Shown here: positions 1 to 6,373 of the stretch, one piece after another
Layout of the letters: every line of letters starts with the position of its first letter
How positions within the stretch are numbered: the stretch's first letter is position 1
From: Oxalobacteraceae bacterium
GTDB taxonomy: Bacteria; Pseudomonadota; Gammaproteobacteria; Burkholderiales; Burkholderiaceae_D
Length of the DNA: 12,560 nucleotides
NCBI GenBank assembly: GCA_947487325.1
Contig: CANKWG010000043.1
Span: 1-12,560, forward strand
Direction of reading: 5' to 3'
The notes under the pieces: generated by a model
Seen by the model: only the letters and a program-made list of their open reading frames with translations
Database searches by the model: none
Told to the model about the DNA's origin: nothing
Made by a program: the position numbers and the translations under genes

Positions 1-229
1 CTGCCTCTACCTCTTCTATGCGCTGGTGAAGCTCGTCTTCCTGCTTGCCACCTTCACCGCCCAGCTGATCTTTGCGATCAGCGGCCTGATCGCTCGAGCG
101 ATCATCTACGTCTACCACCAGATCCGTGCTCGAAACGTCACCTCACCCGCCGCACCACGCACCAAGAAGCGCGTCCCTGCCGGCCTGAAGCCGACAAGGG
201 TGGCAAGGAAGCGGAAGGCGCAGCCATGA
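1..229 (+). CDS. C-terminal part of a small membrane protein (runs in from the left edge)
   Basis: The reading frame is open from base 2 and stops at TGA 227-229, so the gene probably begins outside the window; a GTG at 26 is the first in-window start but has no clear ribosome binding site. The visible 75 residues start with one long or two short hydrophobic segments (about residues 1-40, rich in Leu, Phe, Ile and Ala). They end with a strongly basic tail of Lys, Arg and Pro (KKRV, ARKRKAQP). This suggests an inner-membrane protein with a cytosolic, positively charged C-terminus. I do not recognise the family. The stop codon lies 3 bases before the HsdR-like remnant in the same frame, so the tail may have been rewritten at a recombination junction. 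It could also be an intact end of a normal gene. Confidence 0.45.
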   Translation, partial: CLYLFYALVKLVFLLATFTAQLIFAISGLIARAIIYVYHQIRARNVTSPAAPRTKKRVPAGLKPTRVARKRKAQP

Positions 230-232
230 AAG

Positions 233-430
233 ATGGTGCTAGACCTGAATTGGCGTGGGAAATCAGCATCCCGCTCCAAATTGCGCCTCGTCATTGAAGA
301 GACACTTGATAGCGGTTTGCCGCCTAAGTATTCCAAATCTCTGTACGGAGAGAAGTGCGCCGCGCTCTTCGAGCATATTTATGAGAAGTACCCTGAGCGG
401 GGTACGGGAATCTACGCAAGCGTCGCTTAG
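233..430 (+). pseudogene. Remnant resembling the C-terminus of a type I restriction R subunit (HsdR)
   Basis: This 65-residue frame begins LDLNWRGK, continues with SRSKLRLVIEETLDSGLPP and ends with CAALFEHIYEKYPERG. From memory, the last helical segment of many HsdR proteins has this order: Asp-Trp, then Arg-Ala-Lys-(Leu/Met)-Arg with a conserved hydrophobic helix, then Pro-Pro or Pro-x-x-Tyr, then a Cys-x-x-(Val/Leu)-(Phe/Tyr)-x-His-(Val/Ile)-Tyr helix. Full R subunits are about 750-1100 residues, and no motor or nuclease motifs precede this piece. The upstream frame is instead a membrane protein ending at 229, so I read this as a 3' fossil left by deletion or recombination. No convincing ribosome binding site precedes the ATG at 233. 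The assignment rests on remembered family patterns, not on a search; a small standalone protein remains possible. Confidence 0.45.
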
Positions 431-455
431 GTAACTGACGCCTCCACTGCCCCCC

Positions 456-695
456 GTGTGCGGCCGCATTGTTCAGGCAACCTCGCCAGAGGAGATCGCC
501 CGGGAGTTCGGGGCGGATCTCAGCGTGGGGGTGCGTGAGAGTCTGAGCACCCCTGCGGTTGGCGATACGGCGCTGGTACACATGGGGCGGCATCCGTGCT
601 GGAGATTGGCCCCCTCGAGTCGCGCACTTGGACACGCCCCCCACAGCCCGCGACCCGCAGCCTTCGCCTTGCGTGCAGCGTTGAGTAGACGCTGA
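456..695 (+). pseudogene. Truncated SRAP (YedK/HMCES-type) gene, N-terminal remnant
   Basis: A GTG at 456 starts a frame reading MCGRIVQATSPEEIAREFGA, a near-ideal beginning for SRAP proteins. These use Cys2, exposed after removal of the initiator Met, to crosslink abasic sites in single-stranded DNA, and they typically begin MCGR(F/Y)xxxxxPEE(L/I)AxxFG. Family members are about 200-250 residues. Here the likeness fades after roughly residue 25, possibly continuing faintly to 55, and the frame stops after 79 codons. The usual NxxPT motif, the conserved WGL(V/I)P segment and the catalytic His are not recognisable. The stretch is overlapped antisense by the tail of the nuclease-like gene ending at 473. 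I read it as a gene start cut off by the rearrangement that brought the nuclease gene in. A frameshifted copy cannot be excluded, but other frames show no clear continuation. Confidence 0.6.
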
Positions 696-1315
696 TCGAA
701 CGCGCCGCGTGCGCCGTTCGGGAAGTAGGGTGTGGCGGCGCCGCGCTTCACCATCTCAAGGTTGACCAGGAACTCTGAGTTCCAGACCCACGCCTGCAAG
801 ATGCCGTCCGCGTCTTCTTCTGGAAGATTCGGATCAGTGACAGCACTCACCGGCATCCCTTCAAGAAGCAGACCTGCGAGTTCAAGCTCGGCCTCATCGC
901 CGTAGCACTCGCTCCCAGGCTCTGGCGCGTCAATGTGCACGAGGCGAATCGGGATGATGTCCTCATACGCCACGCACTCATAGCCTTTCGTGATGCAGAG
1001 CTCAAACACATCGGAACCGTTGAGATCCACCATCACACCATCAATAGACGTCGGTCCATCAATGATCGACGTCCCGTCCTCATAGACATACGCCGGAATC
1101 AGCAGATTCCACGGCGACGCGCTGTCCGGGGTTGGCGTGGGGAACGGCTCAGCTGTTTGGAGTGGCGTGGCGATGGGCGATGGCGAGGGTGTTGAGCCCC
1201 CCGCGCCGACACGCTCGGGAGCCGAGCAGCCGGCCCCAGTCACCAATACGGCAGTAGCTACAAGCCAGACTAAAGGTCGCATCACCTTCCAAGTATGCGT
1301 TTTGGCTCCCTTCAT
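473..1315 (-). CDS. Secreted lipoprotein with a staphylococcal-nuclease-like (SNase) domain, active site altered
   Basis: The 280-residue protein starts at ATG 1313-1315; Met12 (ATG at 1280-1282, preceded by GGAAGGTG) is an alternative start. Residues 13-30 form a lipoprotein signal ending in AGC, with Cys30 the probable lipidated residue. Residues 40-68 are a Ser/Thr/Pro-rich linker and about 75-228 the SNase-like domain. Family landmarks are IRLVHIDAPE (Arg124, Asp129, Glu132), CYGDEA (137-142), an (F/L)VNLEMVKRGAA segment (182-194) and the closing AAGRGLWGAC (219-228). In active SNases a D-x-Y-G-R-x-L-A motif supplies a catalytic Arg. Here the matching stretch, Asp168 to Ala175, has Ile172 at that place, so DNA hydrolysis may be weak or absent. 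Residues 229-280 look unlike the family and run antisense through the SRAP remnant, probably a lost original stop. The gene diverges from the vWA operon. Confidence 0.75.
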   Translation of the reverse strand: MKGAKTHTWKVMRPLVWLVATAVLVTGAGCSAPERVGAGGSTPSPSPIATPLQTAEPFPTPTPDSASPWNLLIPAYVYEDGTSIIDGPTSIDGVMVDLNGSDVFELCITKGYECVAYEDIIPIRLVHIDAPEPGSECYGDEAELELAGLLLEGMPVSAVTDPNLPEEDADGILQAWVWNSEFLVNLEMVKRGAATPYFPNGARGAFDQRLLNAARKAKAAGRGLWGACPSARLEGANLQHGCRPMCTSAVSPTAGVLRLSRTPTLRSAPNSRAISSGEVA

Positions 1316-1345
1316 GCCTAGAACCTGGCACGGGCCTCGCCAGAA

Positions 1346-1354
1346 TGTGGATAA
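1346..1354 (-). promoter_or_regulatory. Single perfect match to the DnaA box consensus
   Basis: The plus strand reads TGTGGATAA, which is TTATCCACA on the minus strand, the canonical strong DnaA box. It lies in the divergent promoter region about 40 bases upstream of the candidate -10. No second exact box was seen in the window, so this is not an origin. It could be a DnaA-responsive operator or chance; one exact 9-mer on either strand is expected about once per 130 kb of random sequence. Confidence 0.35.
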
Positions 1355-1417
1355 GTTTCACGCGAGGGAGTCTCATTTTCGCCCAGTTATGGGTTAGGAT
1401 CCCCACCCAGCCACAGC

Positions 1418-1425
1418 AAGGAGGT
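1418..1425 (+). promoter_or_regulatory. Strong ribosome binding site fixing the vWA start
   Basis: AAGGAGGT is an extended anti-16S match and sits 3 bases before ATG 1429. It decides the start: a longer frame begins at ATG 1345, but that one lacks a binding site and would put 28 non-signal-like residues ahead of a classical signal peptide. Confidence 0.8.
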
Positions 1426-1428
1426 CAC

Positions 1429-3069
1429 ATGCGCCCGCTCCGCCGCGCCGCCTCAGCACTCCTTGCCCTTGGCCTCGCCCTTGGCGCATTTACTGCATCC
1501 CCGGCACCTGTGCGTGCAGAAAGCGAGAACGCCGGTGAACTCGGGGCAGTGATCTTTGCCTTTGACTTCTCACGCTCCATCTACTGCACCTATGCCGGTG
1601 CTACGCCGGAGAACTGCACAAAGATCGGGCCAGATTTGGCTGCGGCGGTACAGGGCCTTGCAAATGATGTCGCAAAGAATAGTCAGGCTTACAGTGAGCG
1701 AAAAGTCACTTTCCAAGTTGTTGAGTTTGGCAAGAAAGCGTTTGTCGTCGAATCTTCAAGCGGCACGTGTAAGGGCAACACTGGTAACCCAGGTGGCACC
1801 GCATTACTCGTAACTTGTTTGGAGCAAGTCGCCACTGATTACTCACTCAGCGATAGCCCCCGCGCTGAGCTGTACGACACATTCTATTTTCCGCCACTTC
1901 AAATTGTTCGGGAGATTGAGGGGAGCCGATGTGGAATCATTCTTTTCACAGATGGCAAACCGAAAGACCCAGCAAAAGCGAGCACTCTTGCTGAAAAACT
2001 AGGATGCGCTGTACTTCCAGTATCCACCGGGGATCCTGACGAGATTGATCAAGACTACCTAGAAGACATCGCAAAGCCAGAGCTCATCGCATCTGAAGGC
2101 TGCGCTCAGTCTGGTCCCTTTATGTGGCCAGACGTGTATTTCGAAACAGCTCAAGAAGCTGTAGACGCAATTGGGCTAGCACTCGATCGGGTGGCCTGCC
2201 CGCCACGCGTTCCACCTTTGGACAAATGCATGACCGTTTCCGCATACGAACAAGCAATCATCGCCGTTGAGCTCGTGCCGATCCGCATTGGGAACACCGA
2301 AGACGACTCGTTTGTCACAGAGACCGCACCAGTCATTGGGACAAAACTCCCGCGGGGCTCTGAAGTGGAAATCACATCTCAAGAAGCGCCGCCGCCTGGA
2401 TGCGAAGGCCCGCCACAGCCGGTAGTAGTACCAGACATGGTCTGCAAAGCACCTGCAGACGCTCAAGGCCTGCTCTCCGAAATCGGTTTGCTTTGGCAAG
2501 CGGTCGGACAGAGCGATGACTCTTACGTTATCTCGCATGACCCGGTCGCGGGAAGTTCTGTGGAGCCAGGTACAACTGTTGTTGGAACAACAGGAGTTGC
2601 AGGTGAAGGTTGTGGCTGCAAAGTTGAAAGCATCCTTGATTGGATAATTTGCAATTTGCTTTGGCTAGTTCCACTACTACTGCTCCTTTTAGGATCCAGG
2701 TGGTGGTGGGTTCACCGTGATTTGCAAGTATCTGTTAACGGTCAGCCCGCGGTCGGCCTTCGGGGTGGAACGCACGTGGGCTTCAATGTCTACGAAGGCG
2801 GCCGTACAGAGCGCGTGCCAAATCCAGCAAGTGCCAAAGTGCAGGTAACGCGATCGTTTTTCCGCTTCCTGCCTGGTACTAGGATTGAGGCGAACTCATT
2901 GCCTGGAGCACAGGCGGACCGCGGTACAAAATTTAGATTGGGCGAAGTTGTGGCTCTGACGCCTGACGTGAGAGCACGCTTCTCCCACGGTCATCCACGT
3001 CGCCAAGTTCGCCCTAGCGGTTCAAGCAGTTCTGGCTCGAAAGATTCGGGCATTAGCAGTGTTGTATAA
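1429..3069 (+). CDS. Exported von Willebrand factor A (vWA) protein with two PASTA-like repeats and one membrane helix
   Basis: The 546-residue protein has a Sec signal peptide (basic RPLRR, then an Ala/Leu core; cleavage likely after VRA30). A vWA domain follows, about residues 37-255. Its metal site shows as Asp46-x-Ser48-x-Ser50 after a hydrophobic strand, and as Thr174-Asp175-Gly176. Two PASTA-like repeats come next: about 268-316 (degenerate, ending in a P-x-G-S-x-V-x-I pattern) and 333-389 (V-P-D-M-V start, S-x-x-P-x-A-G-S-x-V-x-P-G core). PASTA domains in other proteins bind peptidoglycan fragments or beta-lactams. The membrane helix is 403-423, followed by Trp425-427 and a 118-residue cytosolic tail that looks beta-rich and ends Ser-rich. 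Thirteen cysteines lie before the helix core, fitting an oxidised exterior. There is no kinase domain, unlike PknB-type PASTA proteins. It heads the operon, 24 bases before the tubulin-like gene. I infer an envelope sensor or anchor. Confidence 0.85.
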   Translation: MRPLRRAASALLALGLALGAFTASPAPVRAESENAGELGAVIFAFDFSRSIYCTYAGATPENCTKIGPDLAAAVQGLANDVAKNSQAYSERKVTFQVVEFGKKAFVVESSSGTCKGNTGNPGGTALLVTCLEQVATDYSLSDSPRAELYDTFYFPPLQIVREIEGSRCGIILFTDGKPKDPAKASTLAEKLGCAVLPVSTGDPDEIDQDYLEDIAKPELIASEGCAQSGPFMWPDVYFETAQEAVDAIGLALDRVACPPRVPPLDKCMTVSAYEQAIIAVELVPIRIGNTEDDSFVTETAPVIGTKLPRGSEVEITSQEAPPPGCEGPPQPVVVPDMVCKAPADAQGLLSEIGLLWQAVGQSDDSYVISHDPVAGSSVEPGTTVVGTTGVAGEGCGCKVESILDWIICNLLWLVPLLLLLLGSRWWWVHRDLQVSVNGQPAVGLRGGTHVGFNVYEGGRTERVPNPASAKVQVTRSFFRFLPGTRIEANSLPGAQADRGTKFRLGEVVALTPDVRARFSHGHPRRQVRPSGSSSSGSKDSGISSVV

Positions 3070-3075
3070 GGCTGT

Positions 3076-3084
3076 AGAGGAGGG
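3076..3084 (+). promoter_or_regulatory. Ribosome binding site of the tubulin-like gene
   Basis: AGAGGAGGG lies 9 bases before ATG 3094, an ideal spacing. An ATG at 3086 is only 1 base away and would encode just three residues, with its TGA overlapping ATG 3094, so the 3094 start is preferred. Confidence 0.75.
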
Positions 3085-3093
3085 AATGACGCT

Positions 3094-6000
3094 ATGAGCT
3101 TTGGCCATCGGTTTATCTATGTTGGTGTCGGCGGAAGCGGGCAAACAATCGGGCGGCAGCTTGAGAAAATTCTAAGAGACCAGATCTGCGGCCCAAATGG
3201 GAATAAGGCGCGGTTAAACGGAGGGGCTCTACCCGAACTCCGTCCATTTGAGCTGCCACGCTTTATCCAGACTATTTACATCGACTTCGCAGAATCAGAT
3301 CTAGAGACGACTGCGACTTCACTCCATCGCGATCCGAACATTGTGAACGCTACTGCGACGTTCATTCACGCCCTACCAAAGTTCTCCGCATCTAATCAGA
3401 TCACCAACCAGCTCAGAACCTCTGAGAATGCGATTACTCAATCTTGGCTCCCACCAAAAATTGGTGACTGGGGGACGGAACCAACGTTTGCACCCCTAGC
3501 TGTCGGTGCCGGCCAGTACCCAACGATCGGCCGCGCCGCGCTGTTTGCCATGCTCTCCGATCGTGGACCTGAAGGAATCTTGAATCAATTTGAAACTGCG
3601 CTCGGGAGAATCACCAGCTCAAAGGGGGACCTGAAGAGATACAACCCAAACGGACAGATCCAAGACAAAGTGATCATGCTTGTCGGAGGCTCATTTTCTG
3701 GAGGAACCGGCGGGGGCACCATTTACGATTTAATCCAACTCCTAACAGCTCGTGCCACGGAAAAACTGGGTTCTGACGTCACTGTAATCCCCTTGATCAC
3801 TTTGCCGCGCAACTTTGATGCGGTGCTAGGAGAATCAAAGCGGAGGTCAAGTCGACTGAACGCCGCGAGAGCGATGGCAGACCTTGGAGCACTTGTAGAT
3901 GAACAGAACGCGCCATCTCCAGTTTCGATTGCGCCTATCGAATACCCGCACGGCCACAGCGTGCAGGTGAAGGCAGGACTGATCAAATCCGTGTTCCTAT
4001 TTGATCGACCGATTGACGCTCATGGAGTGCCAGTTGAGCATTCCATTGCGCGATTCGCACTAGACCTCGTGTCTGACGTTGAGACCCCTAAAGAGGATGC
4101 CAGCAAACGTACAAATGACCGCTCAATGCCCCTCTTGGACAAAATGATCAACGACAATGGGCTACTGCAGCTGAATCACCCGACGTTTGTTGGTAATCGT
4201 CCGTTTGCAATGGCTGCAACGGTGGAGATTCGCGATCAGATTCGTGACGTTGCAAAAATGATTAGCGAGGACATCCTAAGCGACTATCTTCTGGAAAGTG
4301 GAGACGTCATTCGGCGGGATGCGCCAGCGGTAGCGGAGCTCCGCGAGGCATTCGCAAAACAAGTTGGCCTCTATGCACCAGAAGAAGCGCCGGAGCAGTT
4401 GCGTGCTGACAATCGAACGTACGTAAGCCAAGCTAGAAGCTATAGCGAGCTCAACGAGGCCCATAAAGCTTGGCGTACCGAACTGGAGGAGTTCACACGG
4501 AGTGCAGAGGACGTGGATAGGTTTGCAGGCGCGAAAACCGCAGTAAGTCGCACACTGCAACTACTATCCTCCGACCCAATTAAGGTCATTCGCATCGCGC
4601 GCGAAATTAGCGCAACCAATGCGCGCCCTGTGTATTCAGTGCTAGTCAGCATGCACGCTGCACTAACTGACATTGCCAATCGAAAACTTCCATACAGCAG
4701 CGTCTCGCAAGAAGACTTTAAGAAGAAGATTTCTGAGCTCACAAGGCTTGCTTTCGGCTTTCCAGTCCCGGTGAAGCGGGTACCTGACGAGGGTATTGAG
4801 CAGTACTGCAAAGACGTCGAACGAGCCAAGATTTACGAAGCCTGGGAGAAATATCTAGCGACCAAGGGCGGCGATGCTTTGCAAACTCGCGCTGGCGAGG
4901 TTAAAGAAAGAGTCTCCGAATTCATGCGCGTGATTGAAGGAAAGGCCGAATCGCTCAAGAACGAGAAGCAGTCACGCCATGAGACCTTGACGACTCCAGC
5001 AATGCTTGCCAATTCCCAGGACACGAAAGAGTATTTCGAAAAGACCATCCGGAATGTTAGGGAGTCTTTGGCTGGACTGCTGAACGTGAGCAAGAGCGCG
5101 AATAGTGATATTGCAAAGTCGTTAATTGTGGCAACTCAAGAAGACGCTCTCCTCGACTGGGAGATTCGAGAGGGAGGAAAAGTTGACGCGCTTGCTAACA
5201 GCATAATTGAAGGCATCCAGCAGATGGTCTATGAGCGCCTAGATTCGCAAGAAAAACTCTACACCACCCTTCGCGCATTGTTGAACAGCGCAGAAGTCCG
5301 GCGTGGTGATGTCACTGAGGAGCAAAGTGCTCTGACCAGGCTAGGGAGCATAATCTTGAACAAGGTGAACACAAGTCTAGTGCCGCCCGACGTTTCCGCT
5401 GAAGCCGAAACACGAATCACAGTGAGCTTCCCAGGGCCCTTCAGCTCAAAGAAGGCGGAATGGTTGACTCATATTCTTGAAGGTAACCCGTTAATCAAGC
5501 AGCATTTGAAAGACGTGATTTTTGTTCCTAATTCCGCGTCTGATTCAATCGCGGTGGGAGTAAGCAAGATTGGGCTTGGGTTATTGGATGTTCCAGACGG
5601 CGCAGCCTCCGTAAACACATGGGTCAATGCTGCACATTCCCCAAAGGGTACCGATCGGCTTGCGTGGAGGCAGCGCACCGGATACCGCGACAGTATTGCC
5701 TTCGTTTCCAAAAGGAATAGGGTTAGAATGCTCCGTTCACTGATAGCTGCAGCGTGGAATGGCCGGTTGACCTTATTGCCTGCTGATAGTTCCACACCAG
5801 ATTCATTCTCTACCCTGAGCCTTCATTTTGGAAACGTTCAAGCCGATCCAGTTTTAATCCCACTCCAAGGGGCATTCCCAAACCGGCTTGCGCAATTGCC
5901 GGATGCCTTTCTGGAAACAGTGGCGCACCTTTATGCATCGGGGTCAGGCAGAGCAACTGGCCACATCCTTACTGAGCTTTCGGACCTGATCCCTGAAGGT

Positions 6001-6366
6001 GCGAAAACTGGGTTGCTGCAACCGAAGGAAGCCATCCCAGATTTGTTTAATGCATTTGTGAGCCGTCACTTCAACACTGGATATTCGGACGGTAAGCAAG
6101 AGCTTGATGAAATCTACAAGAAGATTGGGGATATCCAGGCTGAGCGTGCGCGTTCTATGCACTCAGAGTATCGCGGCGAACTGCGGCTCGGCGCCCTTGA
6201 GGAATATCGAACATTTTGGGAGGAAGACATTCCCGCGGCATTGCAGGAGCCATACAACATTTTAGGATTCAACACCTTGTGGGAAATGTGTCTTGATCGT
6301 TTTGGGCAAGCGATTGAGCCAAGTCCAGCGAAAGGATCTGTAGGCGATCCTAGAAAACGTGCCTAG
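3094..6366 (+). CDS. Giant tubulin/FtsZ-superfamily protein (tubulin-like, Tubulin_2 type)
   Basis: The protein is 1090 residues, against about 350-450 for FtsZ or tubulin. It opens with a strand and Gly-rich loop, YVGVGGSG (9-16), like the first nucleotide-binding loop of the superfamily. The tubulin signature follows at Ser202-Gly208 within GGTGGGT (203-209), the loop that holds the GTP phosphates. Asn256 in SRLNAARAMADL matches the helix 7 position that contacts the guanine base. The remaining roughly 700 residues are unusual: a charged, helix-rich and probably coiled-coil stretch (about 570-700), then an alpha/beta region (about 770-920) and a helical end. I see no signal peptide or membrane helix, so it is cytosolic. 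Pfam's tubulin-like family (PF13809, from memory) holds similar large proteins. It lies between a vWA receptor and a polytopic protein, which suggests a GTP-dependent filament or switch docked at the membrane. GTPase activity and polymerisation are inferred only. Confidence 0.8.
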   Translation: MSFGHRFIYVGVGGSGQTIGRQLEKILRDQICGPNGNKARLNGGALPELRPFELPRFIQTIYIDFAESDLETTATSLHRDPNIVNATATFIHALPKFSASNQITNQLRTSENAITQSWLPPKIGDWGTEPTFAPLAVGAGQYPTIGRAALFAMLSDRGPEGILNQFETALGRITSSKGDLKRYNPNGQIQDKVIMLVGGSFSGGTGGGTIYDLIQLLTARATEKLGSDVTVIPLITLPRNFDAVLGESKRRSSRLNAARAMADLGALVDEQNAPSPVSIAPIEYPHGHSVQVKAGLIKSVFLFDRPIDAHGVPVEHSIARFALDLVSDVETPKEDASKRTNDRSMPLLDKMINDNGLLQLNHPTFVGNRPFAMAATVEIRDQIRDVAKMISEDILSDYLLESGDVIRRDAPAVAELREAFAKQVGLYAPEEAPEQLRADNRTYVSQARSYSELNEAHKAWRTELEEFTRSAEDVDRFAGAKTAVSRTLQLLSSDPIKVIRIAREISATNARPVYSVLVSMHAALTDIANRKLPYSSVSQEDFKKKISELTRLAFGFPVPVKRVPDEGIEQYCKDVERAKIYEAWEKYLATKGGDALQTRAGEVKERVSEFMRVIEGKAESLKNEKQSRHETLTTPAMLANSQDTKEYFEKTIRNVRESLAGLLNVSKSANSDIAKSLIVATQEDALLDWEIREGGKVDALANSIIEGIQQMVYERLDSQEKLYTTLRALLNSAEVRRGDVTEEQSALTRLGSIILNKVNTSLVPPDVSAEAETRITVSFPGPFSSKKAEWLTHILEGNPLIKQHLKDVIFVPNSASDSIAVGVSKIGLGLLDVPDGAASVNTWVNAAHSPKGTDRLAWRQRTGYRDSIAFVSKRNRVRMLRSLIAAAWNGRLTLLPADSSTPDSFSTLSLHFGNVQADPVLIPLQGAFPNRLAQLPDAFLETVAHLYASGSGRATGHILTELSDLIPEGAKTGLLQPKEAIPDLFNAFVSRHFNTGYSDGKQELDEIYKKIGDIQAERARSMHSEYRGELRLGALEEYRTFWEEDIPAALQEPYNILGFNTLWEMCLDRFGQAIEPSPAKGSVGDPRKRA

Positions 6367-6373
6367 GCCTTAA

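Larger units (their letters stand above)
1316..1428. promoter_or_regulatory. Divergent intergenic region between the nuclease-like gene and the vWA operon
   Basis: These 113 bases should carry the promoters of both divergent transcripts. On the plus strand TAGGAT at 1395-1400 is a plausible -10 element of the TANNNT type, giving a short leader of roughly 20 bases before the ATG at 1429. No good -35 hexamer sits 17 bases upstream, so the call is weak. An exact DnaA-box-like nonamer lies at 1346-1354, upstream of this -10. I found no convincing -10/-35 pair for the minus-strand gene. Confidence 0.4.

Noticed and set aside
1346..1354. Replication origin at the DnaA box
   Set aside because: Only one exact box was seen, with no AT-rich unwinding region or dnaA/dnaN genes nearby.
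1345..1428. Longer start for the vWA gene at ATG 1345
   Set aside because: It lacks a ribosome binding site and would add 28 residues before a textbook signal peptide, whereas ATG 1429 has AAGGAGGT directly upstream.
1429..3069. Calling the PASTA-bearing protein a PknB-type kinase or penicillin-binding protein
   Set aside because: No kinase or transpeptidase motifs are present; the cytosolic part is only 118 residues, and the main exterior domain is vWA.
3086..3097. Three-codon minicistron ATG ACG CTA TGA overlapping the tubulin-like start
   Set aside because: Its ATG is only one base from the Shine-Dalgarno sequence, too close for initiation; spacing clearly favours ATG 3094.
3094..6366. 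Calling the tubulin-like gene ftsZ
   Set aside because: It is nearly three times the length of FtsZ, lacks the FtsZ C-terminal peptide, and has no division or cell-wall cluster genes around it.
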